Positions 46,569 to 57,714 of a stretch of DNA of 64,000 bases are shown here, one piece after another. The notes beneath the pieces are model-generated. The model saw only the letters and a list, made by a program, of their open reading frames with translations. It searched no databases and had not been told where the DNA came from. The stretch is from Brachypterus glaber. Lineage: Eukaryota; Arthropoda; Insecta; Coleoptera; Kateretidae. Position 1 is the first letter of the stretch, and the number at the start of each line of letters is the position of its first letter. The position numbers and the translations under genes were made by a program. The stretch lies in the NCBI GenBank assembly GCA_958510825.1, contig OY294054.1, forward strand, positions 10,618,019-10,682,018, read 5' to 3'.

Positions 46569-47654
46569 TAAGCTTGTGCTGGGGGCTTTCCATTAATTTT
46601 TAGAAAGAAAATAACATTAAGAAATATAACCATACAGCTAAAGAAGGATATCGTTTTAAATTAGAACAATAAGTTAAAAAAAAACAATCAGATTTTTTAT
46701 TAAAAAATCGTTAACAATTTTCGTGTTATCGCAAACGTGACAACAATGCTAAGGTGCTAAATGCCTCTATCTTATCTTGGTTTTGACGTATTTGTGTTTT
46801 GTTTTGTTTATCTGAATATCAACATAATAAAAATATTGTACAATATTAATTAAATGTATTTATTTAACACTAGAGATTAAAAGTCTCTTAAAACTTTTTC
46901 ATGGAAATATAGGTACTTAACATGTTGAAAGCTACATAAAATTACTAGTCTAAGGTCACGCTGTCCAATGGGACTGCAGGCTTTATATTACTATACTATA
47001 ACGTTGGAGCTGCTCGATTGCTTTAAAATATTATTAGTATAAATACATACCGCAAAAACAACTTGATAATCTTACTGAAAAACTAGTCTAATAGGTCCAA
47101 TACACATGGGGTATTTCACACCCAAAAATCGTAAAAATTAACAACAAAACAATAAAATATTTTAATTTTACAGTCAACCGGAGTTTACACATCACAATAA
47201 ACACTGTTTTTTATTAAACAGCCCTTGGCCCCACAGTAGAATTTATTTTGACATGACACTTGATACGAACGATTATTAGGTGCCATGTTGCCAAATCGTG
47301 CATTAACATATATTAAAATTCGTAATTAAAATAATTAATTAAGGTGTGTTCCGGGATGTAAAAAGGGTTAAAATTTTGGCTAAGCATTTATTTTTTATGT
47401 ATCTATGTAGTCTTATTGTTGCAGGCGATTTAGTCCAAAATACGATACCCTCCTTTGGAAAACTTCAAAGTATTTGTTTCTCATCACCTTTAACATTTGC
47501 CTCCGTTAACGTTTCATAAATATGTATTTGACATTGGACATCTAAAGGTATTTTTATACATTTAGTAATACTTTTTCCATTTTTTTAATGAATTTTACCA
47601 AATTTTCAAATTGACATGTGTAAATAATTGATTGCTTGTGGTAAAAATAGTGGG
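46569..47654. other. Unassigned AT-rich DNA
   Basis: No ORF, exon or terminal repeat recognised. Confidence 0.35.
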
Positions 47655-47662
47655 GTAGGTAC

Positions 47663-48075
47663 TAGGCTGGGTCGAAAAATCTTTTTTTTAGTTCGGTTTT
47701 CGGGTTGAAATATAAGCCTGTAAATTTTGGCGATGATTGGCAATGGGGAACATCTCCCAGAATCAACCGGAAAATCGAAATATTCTACAGTGGGCCAGGA
47801 AAAAAAAACACGGACAAAATTCTGAACTTTTGCATACGACTATTTTTGGTACCGCTGATTTCGAATAAAATAACAAAAAAATTAAAAAAAAAAATCCATG
47901 CCATTAGGGTGGTCCAAAATTTAATTTTTTTTTTCGATCTTTTTAAAAATGTGTCAAATGGCTTCTTTTAAGTTATTGACAGCAAAATTTACAGGTTTAT
48001 TTTCTAACACATTGAAAAGCCTTCTAGCCTTACCCAAAAACCCAACTAAAAAAACACATTTTTCGACCCAGCCTA
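47663..48075. mobile_element. hAT-like MITE, TAGGCTGGGTCGAAAAAT ends
   Basis: 413 bp with 18-bp inverted ends (TAGGCTGGGTCGAAAAAT / ATTTTTCGACCCAGCCTA). It is flanked by identical octamers GTAGGTAC at 47655-47662 and 48076-48083, the hAT signature. The ORF 47705-47971 inside is not a transposase. Confidence 0.92.
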
Positions 48076-48083
48076 GTAGGTAC

Positions 48084-48580
48084 AGAGTCGGGCAAAAATT
48101 AACATTTGCAATATTATAGAGTGACACTTTTATATTTTTTAATATAATATTAAATTTGCGCTTTAATTTTTTTAATTCATAAATTTTGTCTGGAATAGTC
48201 AGTTTTTACCATTCTAGAATAAAACTTTTAGTATACTAATGTAAAAATAACTTTATATCTAAAACTTTAAGTGCCTAAAACTTGTTAGTTTTAGTGCTAC
48301 TATAAAAATCACATTTTTAGGTGATATATTTAAAAACCTTGTGAAGTTTTGCAGATTTTCTTTTAATCAATATTTCGTTGGCTTAGAGCAAAATTATATA
48401 TTTCATTCTTATTTGGAATATTAATAGATTTAGAACTATTGAGAAATTTGTTTTCTAACACAAAATATGTGTACACCCAAAAACACGTTTTTCTTAAAAG
48501 TTTAAGTTCCTCCATCATGCGTGAGAGCCCCCCACTTTATTTAAAGATTGGAAATAAACTCAAAATTTTAACATTTTATA
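48084..48580. other. Unassigned DNA
   Basis: No feature recognised; the short ORF at 48439-48627 runs into the next element. Confidence 0.35.
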
Positions 48581-49606
48581 CCGGGTGTCCCACCAGGTTC
48601 TTGACAAGCTATATCTCCGTTATTTAAAAAGATAATTTTTATTGCAAAAAACAGCGTTAAATGGGAGCTATTGAAGTTTTTATTCACGTATCCAAAACCA
48701 CCCCTTACTTACCCACCCCCTTGGAACCACCCCCAACTTTAGTTTTTTAAATAGCACCCCCCCCCCCCATTTTTATCAAAGAATATAAAAGTAAATTTTA
48801 TTCTCAATTCAACCATGTATTATAAGTAGTATCTTATTTGGTAAAGAGGCTCCAAATAACAACTATTATTTATTAATAATACTGTCCCACCAGGTTTTAG
48901 ACGGGCTATATCTCTGTTGTTTAAAAAGATAAAAAAAATCGAAAAAAACAAAAATGCTAGTCAAAGTAGAATTTACTGACTTACGCAAAACTACCCCTTA
49001 CTTACCCACCCCCTCTTGGAACCACCCCCAACTTTTGTTTTTTTTAAATATTACCCCCACCCCCATTTTAACTAAAGAATATGAAAGTAATTTTATTCTA
49101 AATTCAACCATGTATTATAAGTAATATCTTATTTTTTTCAGGGGCTCCAAATTACAACCCCTTCAGATCACAAGCAATATTTTTCAACAAAAAAAAATCC
49201 AAAAACTCACGTTAGATTATATCTAAAAGAGAACTGATTAATGTATCCATAAACCACCCTTAATAACCCACTCTCCTGGAACCTACTGAAACTTTGTTCT
49301 AAATACCACCCTAATATTAATAAATAATAATTGTTATTTGGAGCCCCTTAAATGATATGATACCACTTATAATACATGGTTGAATTCAGAATGAAATGTA
49401 CTTTCATATTTTTTGATAAAAATTGGAAGGTGCTATTTGAAAAACAGAAGTTGGGGGTGGTTTGAACAGGGTGGGTAAGCAAGGGGTGGTTTTGGATGTG
49501 TGAATAAAAACTTCAATGACTCCCATTTAACGCCGTTTTTTGCAAAAAATTCTATCTTTTCAAATAACGGAGATATAGCTTGCCAAGAACCTGGTGGGAC
49601 ACCCGG
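48581..49606. mobile_element. Foldback family F2, copy a
   Basis: CCGGGTGTCCCACCAGGTTC at the left and its inverse at the right, TATA at both flanks (TA target). The arms run inward through AGCTATATCTCCGTT, CTTACCCACCCCC, AAGAATATRAAAGTA and TTCAACCATGTATTATAAG. A second, diverged terminus-like block (CTGTCCCACCAGG, 48893) starts a partial repetition of the arm. No ORF. Confidence 0.92.
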
Positions 49607-50453
49607 TATAGGGCTTTCGTCATTTTAATATACACCTTTTCCAAATTTCATCTTAAAAAAACGAAATTTGGCACCACCTATTTGATTTGAAAATATAAAA
49701 AGCTATGATTTTTAATATTTTTAAATTTAATTTTTAAAGTTTAAGCAATGAGACAAAATTTGGGACATATTTTTTTTACAAAAAATATAAAAAATATACC
49801 AGATGTATTTGATCGTGCCCTATAAAATAAATATTTTTAATTTTTTTTCCAGTTTTAAAATGAAGGGGAATTGAGCTGGAATGTTGCTCAAAAAAGTGCC
49901 ATCGTCTAGTTATTTCAAGCATGCGTCCAAATGTTTAAGTTTTTAAGAATAACAGTTAATAAATTATTATATTTATTTGTCCTTTAAACTATCCCAAATT
50001 CCATACTGTGACTTTTTTATTGCCAAAATTTGGTAATTAATTTTACATTAAGATGGATTTTTTTACGGAATATTCGTAAAAGAGAAATATTTTCTGTATA
50101 TCTGTAAAATTAAGTGTCACAAAATGTTATAATTATAGCTTATTTGGAAAAATTCATAATATCAGTAAAATTACCTAAAAAATCATGTTTAATCTCATAT
50201 GTACATACAAAGCTACAATACTTAATTTAGGAAATTAATTTTTAAAGTTCACCATTACTGCGCGTTCGCCAAAATTGTAAATAATTCTTGTAATAAAAAG
50301 TTATCTAACTATCGTTAAAATCAAATGCAAACACACATAAAGAAATAGTCACTTAAAACAAGTACGTCATATTCATATCAAGTGGCTTAAAAGTTCTTAC
50401 TTAAATAAAATGTTTTAATAGATTGAAGTTAAATAACCTAAAATTTCCTAATG
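49607..50453. other. Unassigned DNA
   Basis: Contains at 50270-50290 the motif GCGCGTTCGCCAAAATTGTA related to the ends of other repeats here, and at 50345-50390 the AAAACAAGTACGTCATATTC block also seen at 19352 and 26622. Confidence 0.4.
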
Positions 50454-50660
50454 AAACCATAGAAAAAATGTTATCTCTCCAAAATATAAATTTATTGTCT
50501 ATTAAGCAAACATTACAGCGACAATTGTTTCGACTTTTTTAACAGAAAGTCATTTTCAAGTTTTTAAATTTATAAAAAAATTAACTTGAGTACACATTAT
50601 TAGACATGTCATACTGTATGACATTTATATTTTGGAGAGATAACATTTTTTCTATGGTTT
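50454..50660. mobile_element. MITE with a 38-bp perfect inverted repeat
   Basis: 50454-50491 and 50623-50660 are exact reverse complements (AAACCATAGAAAAAATGTTA...). Short spacer with no ORF. Confidence 0.85.
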
Positions 50661-52347
50661 TTTAAATCAACTCCAATATGAGTAAGGATCAAGAATTTCT
50701 TAATTTAAAATTTCTTAGTTTGAACCATTGTGAATCCTGTATGTTGCTTAAAATTAAACTAAAACGTTATATGGAAATAAAGTCATAGTGTCAACTTTTG
50801 ATGTTGTTACTTGTTCCCAAAAGGCGAATAACCACAATTTAGGGTGTACAATAATATGCATTTAAAATGGCATAGACCTAAATCGTGATATTTGGCATTG
50901 GTAAAGCATTTATTTTTCATGAAATTTTTTAGAGGTTATATATTGTACACCTCGTCGTATCAGAACAACAAAGTTTCAACTAACATTTTTTCAGGTTTTC
51001 ACTTTTTTTATTTTTGAATAGAGCTTTTTACTACCTTTTTGCCTGTACATTTTTTGAGTTTTTTTTTTGTGCAACGAGATTCTAACTGATAATAAAGTTT
51101 AATTTAAATTTCTTACTTAAAAATCAGGTACTCTGTTAATAAAAATTACCTTAAGTCACATCGATGTCACTAATGCATAAAAAGTTTGGCCTGTGATCTT
51201 TACCAAAATTATGGAGATTGATGAGGAATGCTTGTGCGAAACAACTACTAATTATCAATTTTAATAATGATTAATAATAATTTATGCAAAATATTGCATT
51301 TATATGCAAATTATTAAAACAAAGCCAAAAAACATGTGAATTTAATGCAAAACGGTTTTAACACAGTTGTTATTCTACTACTTTTCATAGATTTTTGGAT
51401 TATCAAAGTTCCAACTGATAATTTATTTTAGCTAATATTTAAAATATCAACAAAATGTGTATTATAGGTACTAATTTATTCTAGTATAAGCCCATCCTAG
51501 CATAATACACTACTCAATTATGAAATTTAAGGTAAGTTTCATAATTTTAAAGTTTTGATTGATAATAACTAAAATCTATAATTTATACAGTTGACACCTT
51601 GTTGTTTTCATACGACGACCTGTCAAAGTTTTAAGCTCAAAAATATGGTTAAACTAGATATATATTCTTAGTTTGACCAACTCTACGGCACTTTGTTGTG
51701 TCGATAAGGCGAGCAAGTATCGGCAATTTGTGATAGCAAGCCGTAGCGTCAGCCGCGACCCGGCCTGCCATACACTGTTTATTAATGAGATAAGACTTGC
51801 TTTACGATTACACTAGTGAATAGATATATCCTGTAATTTACCATTACAGTATATGTCGTGTAAAATTAAATGATATATCTTGTAATGTTTATTATTTATC
51901 GATATCTATGGTAATAATGCAAAATATATTATGTACTTTTACCGAACATATCGTGTAAATCAAAATAACTATTTTTATTTTAGGTTATAGTGTAATGATA
52001 ACTGTATTTATACTTATTTTTACGAATAAATAGCAAAATTTTGCACAATAAATTTTAAAAGTTAAAACTATACTCAAAATGACAAAAAATTACTTATAAC
52101 ACTTAAAGTAACTTATAATAAATAGAAAATATATAACTAACAATATTTGAACTAAGATTCTAAAAAAACTTTAATTTCAGATTTAGATTTAGGTTTCTAC
52201 AATATAATAATAACTAATAATAAAATATAAATTTAAACTCAGCCTATATTTTTGACAAAAAAAAACTAAGAAACACCTATCTCAACACTATATCGTATCG
52301 GTCAAAACTTCTAAATTACTTTACTTAAAAGTAACGCGTGGACACTT
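50661..52347. other. Unassigned AT-rich DNA
   Basis: No gene or repeat boundary recognised. A less AT-rich stretch lies at 51690-51770 (GCAAGCCGTAGCGTCAGCC). Confidence 0.35.
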
Positions 52348-53938
52348 GTTTGACACATATCGTCGTGTTACCTTAACTACCTCGTATCTCCAAAAATTCG
52401 ATTTTCGGTTTTTTGCACTAATCAATTCTGTACATGATTAGTAATGACCTAAACAAAGTCCTAATTTAAAATTCCAATTGATTTATAAGTTATGTGGAAC
52501 TAATTACCTCGTATCTCCTTTACTACTTAAAATAAATAACTGTAACTACCTCGTATCTCCAATATTAGGACTAGCAAATAAAATATATCTAAGAAGATAA
52601 AATTTTGCATACTTATGTATTTGGATGCGGAAAATATATTGGTGAAGTAAAAAAAGACCTACCACCCCTCCAACTCACCTCCAGTGGTGAAAAATATCCC
52701 TTTTATCATTTTTTTTTCTTAAAATATTTATAAAATTTATATCTAGGGGCTTCTAAGGTCGCTTAAGCTAAATTGTATAAAAAAAAACGTTAATCCACCC
52801 CCGGCTTACGGGGTGTACTTTTTTTTTTAAATATTTACAATATTTTCGTGTAAATTTGTATGTGGAGGTTTTCGAGGTAGCTTAAACTGAATTTGATAAT
52901 AAAATTTTTTTATCAGATTCAATTTCAGCAACCTTATAAACGCCTATATGGCAATTTTCAAATTTTTGTAAAAAAAATGTGTTTTTCCCTATCTGCCCCC
53001 CTTGCCGCACCTCAATGTTCAATCCCGACCGAGAACTTTTGGTAAAATACATGTATGCCAAATTTCAAGTCTCTAGCTTAAAGCGTACTTAAGTTATCGT
53101 GCTTACAAGATTTCCCGGACAGACCGACCGATCGACTGACAATTTTTTTTGCTCGAAATTGATTTATATTGATATAAAACGTCATAAAACTCGAAAAGAC
53201 GCAAAAAAACAATTTTGAAATTTTTTGCACCAATACAAGGCTTCCTTAACTTTTGAAAAATTTTAAAATCGGAAAGCAATAATCACCCCCTCCCCCTTAG
53301 GGTGGAGTTAGAAAAATTTAATTATCAGATTTACTTTTAGCAACCTCAATAACCCCTTTATTCACGAAAATTGCCCCCCCAAGGGAGGGTTTGGTACAAT
53401 TTACCCCCCCTCCCCCCGGGGGTGGAGTTGGAAGTTTTTTATTATGAGATTTAGTTTTAGCTACCTCAAAAACCCATATAAACCAACTTTTACAAAAATA
53501 TTGTAAACATTTTAAAATAGTCACCCCCACGGGAGAAGTTAGAAAAAAATTATCATCAGATTCAGTTAATGCAGCCTGAAAAACCCCAATATACTATTTT
53601 TTACTAAAATGTTGTCAATATTTAAAAATTACATGCCTTAAATATTTCACAGTTTTTAATTGAGCAACCTCGTATCTCCAGTACAGGGTTATGACTTGGA
53701 AATAATAGTTACTGTAACTAACTCGTATCTGCATAATTCTAATTTTTGACTCACGTAACTAATAATTTTGTAATCTTTTATGCTTGAAGGGTCCACAAGA
53801 AATAACTACACTTATATTTGTCTATATTACAATAAAAAATATAAGAATTTTAAAGTTAACCGGTTTTTTGTGTCCCCTGAAAACCTGTGAATTTGGAGAT
53901 ACGAGGTAGTTAAGGTAACACGACAACATGTCAAACAT
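52348..53938. mobile_element. TIR element with AACTACCTCGTATCTCC subterminal repeats
   Basis: The ends pair over about 45 bp (TGTTTGACA..., CGTGTTACCTTAACTACC, TCGTATCTCC). The motif ACCTCGTATCTCC recurs in direct orientation at about 52505 and 52545 and, degraded, at 53670 and 53725. The middle (about 52640-53640) is a diverged copy of the 17632-18642 element interior (ATCAGATTCAATTTCAGCAA, CTTAAAGCGTACTTAAGTTA, GGACAGACCGACCG), probably a nested insertion. Confidence 0.78.
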
Positions 53939-54507
53939 GGATGCTTGACGTATGGGTGAAATACGCATGCTTGACTAATAACATTTTACAGTATACAGGA
54001 TTATTCAGAAATATGGTTATTAAAAAAAATCAGGAATTCCTGATGGTTCCAGAAATCGATTTCAAGAACTAAAAGGAATTTAAAAAAATCAAAAATGTTC
54101 ACCACTTTAATAAAAAAAAACATTCCTTAATGCACCAACACATTTTAAAGCAAATTTGGTAATTTTTTGAATCTAAACTAAATTTTTCTGCAAAAATTTC
54201 TCCTAAAGCCCGCTTATAAATAAACATACTGCGCATGTACATACTAAAGTACATAACAGCGGTAACCAAACAATCAGTTAGAAACAACTTATTATCCGAA
54301 AATTTTGTATACATTTAAGCATTAAACGTTGGAAATTTCAATTTTAGGTATGACAAGCAGGAGCAAAGTAAAAAAAATAATTTACTCGCTTAATAAATTA
54401 TCTTATTTCACTATTGCATTCTGTTTTAGTTGCTTTGTTAGCATCATACCTTACCGAAAGAGAATGCTACGTTGTGTTAAAAAACTTTATTTCTAAAATA
54501 TTTTTAA
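53939..54507. other. Unassigned DNA
   Basis: The minus-strand ORF at 54099-54314 is not recognisable. No repeat boundary. Confidence 0.35.
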
Positions 54508-55486
54508 ACATCAGGGGTTCCTCAAGGGTCCAACCTTGGTCCCCTTTTGTTCATAATATTTATTAATAGTTTACCAGATATTATCCGGTACGCTTTGTAT
54601 TTGCTCTTTGCCGATGATCTAAAAATAATAACTTTTGTAAAAGACTGTGAAAAGTTACAATCTGACCTTAATTCGGTAACTCGATGGTGCGCAGAAAATA
54701 AACTCAATTTAAATGTATCAAAGTGTTCTGTAATGTCTGTTCATAAAACAAAGCAACATTTTTTGTACAGTTATAAAATAGACGGTGAGAACTTATGAAG
54801 AGTGTCTGAAGTCAGAGACTTGGGTGTGTTATTCGATCATAAACTTACGTTTAAGAGCCACATAACCAATGTTGTAAACTCGTGTCTACAAATGTACGGA
54901 TTTATTGTGAGGAATACCAAAGATTTTAACGATATATCATGTGTAATAAGTTTATATAACACATTGGTAAAAAGTAAACTCGATTACTGCTCGGTAGTGT
55001 GGAGTCCATTATATAATATAGATATGGACCTTCTTGAAAGTGTTCAAAAGAAATTTTTAAAATATCTTGACTACAAACAGACCGGAACTTACAATCATCG
55101 AGCAAATTACACTACCTTTCTGTCAAAATATAAATTTATTTCCTTAAAACAAAGTAGATGTAATAGCCTAATGATTTTTTTGCACAAACTACTGAATGGC
55201 CAGCAAGATAATTCCGATTTTCTGAAGAAATTACCGTTTCGTGTACCTCTATCCACTAGAAATGAAGACCTATTTTATGTTCCTTCTTCAAGGACAAATC
55301 AATATAAAATGCCACCTCTATAAAAAATGTGCCAACTGGGAAATTTCGTTAATAAAGAAATTGATTTAAACATTAATTAATTTTTTTGTACATATGTAAA
55401 AATTGTATTTATTTTTTTTTACCAGACCCTGTAATTGGATCCATTGGATCTGTAGGATTTGTAAATAAATAAATAAATAAATAAAA
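54508..55486 (+). pseudogene. LINE reverse transcriptase fragment with catalytic box and AAAT tail
   Basis: The frame begins TSGVPQGSNLGPLLFIIFIN (RT motif before the catalytic site), then LYLLFADDLKI (FADD box, 54607-54618), WCAENKLNLNVSKCSVMSV, RDLGVLFDHKLTFKSHI and YCSVVWSPLYN, ending at a stop at 55324. A single TGA at 54796-54798 interrupts it in the same frame. The 3' UTR is followed by a TTGTAAATAAATAAATAAAT tail (55460-55486). The 5' half (endonuclease, RT fingers) is absent, a typical 5' truncation. Jockey/CR1-like by motif; the clade is not resolved. Confidence 0.92.
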
Positions 55487-55659
55487 AAGATTGTTAGATT
55501 AAAATTTGAGAATGGCAACTTTGAAAACACAGTAGTGTTTTAAAAGTTGCAGAAGAAAATAAAAATATAAAAATAATATTTTCAAGAAAAAAAATTTGTT
55601 TCACCCTAACCAAAAAGTATGCATTATAAATTTAACCAAATTCTCTCTATTGGTTACAG

Positions 55660-55964
55660 GAATAGTGTCAATCCAACTCATTGGTGCCATCGTTTGGTTA
55701 GTGATTGAACGTCCAGCCATCAGGGAGATCTATCCCTATCCCCTAACGGCTGTTTTGACCTGTCGTGTCTCTACATTTTCGCTAATTATGTCTCTTGTCT
55801 ACAACATGATACTAATTATATTATGTACATGGTATGCGTTTAAAACAAGGAAGATTCCAGAGAATTTCAACGAAGCCAAGTACATCGGATTCACAATGTA
55901 TTCCACTTGTATAGTGTGGCTTGCCTTTTTACCCATCTACTTTGGAACTAACAACGATTACAAG
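55660..55964 (+). CDS. mGluR: Metabotropic glutamate receptor, exon encoding TM4-TM6
   Basis: 305 bases: two bases complete the split glycine, then 101 codons. It encodes GIVSIQLIGAIVWLVIERP (TM4), the second extracellular loop with the conserved cysteine (AVLTCRVS), TM5 (SLVYNMILIILCTWYAF), the third intracellular loop KTRKIPENFNEAKYIGFTMY, and TM6 with IVWLAFLPIYFG. The third loop is a G-protein-coupling segment and is nearly invariant among invertebrate and group II vertebrate mGluRs. Acceptor TTGGTTACAG|G; donor AAG|GTATTA at 55965, phase 0. The ORF continuing to 56042 is intronic read-through. It lies 174 bp after a LINE tail, so a retrotransposon landed close to the acceptor without destroying it. 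Confidence 0.97.
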
Positions 55965-56379
55965 GTATTATGTTTAGCAAATAGTTTTTGTCTACGCCAC
56001 ATACATGGGCATTTAAGAGTTAACATCAAGTTTTTGAAATGAAAACTAGATGAAACGTTGCAAGCGCCCTGTCAAAACATCGGCACTATTGGGAAAACTA
56101 ATAACATGCTATTAGAACAGGGTAGCATAACATAATTACAATTTTACTACTACTCCTCACTGCACAAACTAACTTGTATAATATTTATATTAAACTTTAG
56201 CTTTTCTTGTACACTTAATATATAATTAAAATTAATAATAAAAATATGTTTTTACTTGGATGCAAGTTGAACTTATTAATTACAATTTGATTGATTTTAA
56301 AAACAAATGAATGGAAGCTTAAAATTTGTACACTAGAGCCATCTAGTTTCCAAATTTCAAACTAGGTGTTTTGTTTGAT
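55965..56379. other. Unassigned intron DNA
   Basis: Start of a 6.7-kb receptor intron. No repeats recognised here. Confidence 0.4.
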
Positions 56380-56840
56380 TTTAAATTCTGTATCTTTAAA
56401 ACATTATATTCTAGCAAAAAATTTATATAACATTTTTTAAAGATCTTTTATTTAAAATATAATTTTTTGAAATCGGGTTATAAATATGTGAGATATGCTA
56501 AAAAAAACCTTTTACTGCTTTAAACGCCAATATCTCGAAAACAATGCGTTTTAGGAAAACGTTGTTTATAACATTTTTTGACTAATTTAAAATTATTTTA
56601 TATTATTTATATAAGTGCTAAATTAACCAAATACAATAATAATTGCCTTAATTATAAACAAAAAACGCTAAAAATAGGAGTTTTACCCTATTTTTACCCC
56701 CTTACTAATCTAATCAGCTCTTCATATTCCGATAAGAAACAATATGCAAAAAACAGCAAGTCGATATCTCATATAGAAATGAAATTAGAGAGTTTACACC
56801 CAGACAGACGGACGGACGGACGGACAGCTAGTCTGAGCCT
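56380..56840 (+). repeat. Dispersed repeat, inverted partner of 5036-5600
   Basis: Shares ATATTCTAGCAAAAAA, AAATCGGGTTATAAATA, CCAATATCTCGAAAACAATG, CGCTAAAAATAGGAG, CGATAAGAAACAATATGCAA and ends with a GACGGACGGACGGACGGACA tract. The ORF 56578-56853 is repeat-derived. Confidence 0.65.
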
Positions 56841-57714
56841 GAATTTTTTATAAAAAATATTTAATCGTAAGAATTTCTTATATAATCCTTGAGATGAGTG
56901 AAGAATCTTGGCACGCTAGGCGGTGAAATGCTTCTGAATGTCAATTTACATATTTATTTGGATCTTTATTTTTTACTAGATTATACTTGTAATTTTACAT
57001 GTAATTTGCATATAAAATTTTAAAATTACATGTAAAATTTACAGGTCCATATGTAAAATTCAGCCGGGAGAAAATAACTTGTTGAAAATGTTTACCATTA
57101 CTTGGACTATTACTAGATCGGTTTATTCGAGAAAAAGTTAGTTTTAAGATTGCTAATCTGAAACAGCTATTAAAGCTTGAATTCGCATATAATAGTCCAT
57201 TAAAAAACTAATTCCGTAAGACCGTTTCTTGTGAAGTGAGTTTTTATATTTTTTTTGTAAATCTTTTGTGTAATAAATTAGAAAAAAATCTTGATTGTTA
57301 AATGTAGGATCAAAATGTAAAAGTAAAAATTTTTCAAAAAGAAGATATTTATACCATTAAATCTACACTCCAAGCACTATCAAATAAGGTATATAGCAAT
57401 AAACAAGAATACAAACGCAAAAAAATAACGCTAATTTAAATATCTAAAACGCAAAAGCATTTGAAAACTTTTGTATTTTAGACGAGCAGAATAGTGGAAA
57501 TTCATCCAGAACACTTCTACGCATTCGTATGTGTTATTAAACAGACATTTTTTTGTTGACATGTTCTCAAAACTTCGGAAAGGTCGAAAAATGTAAAAAA
57601 ATTGGAAAAAATTGAAAAAAAAATGTGTAGTTCAATACTTTTAATTTTAGAATTCTAAAATATAAAAGTAAAAATCTGTTTTATTTTCCCAAACGCTTTG
57701 ACTGGCGCTGAGAT
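56841..57714. other. Unassigned DNA
   Basis: No gene. Small TTACATGTAA-type palindromic motifs occur at about 56995-57030. Confidence 0.35.

Noticed and set aside
55596..56042. 148-residue ORF as a stand-alone gene
   Set aside because: Its core is the TM4-TM6 exon; both ends are intron sequence outside the AG and GT sites.
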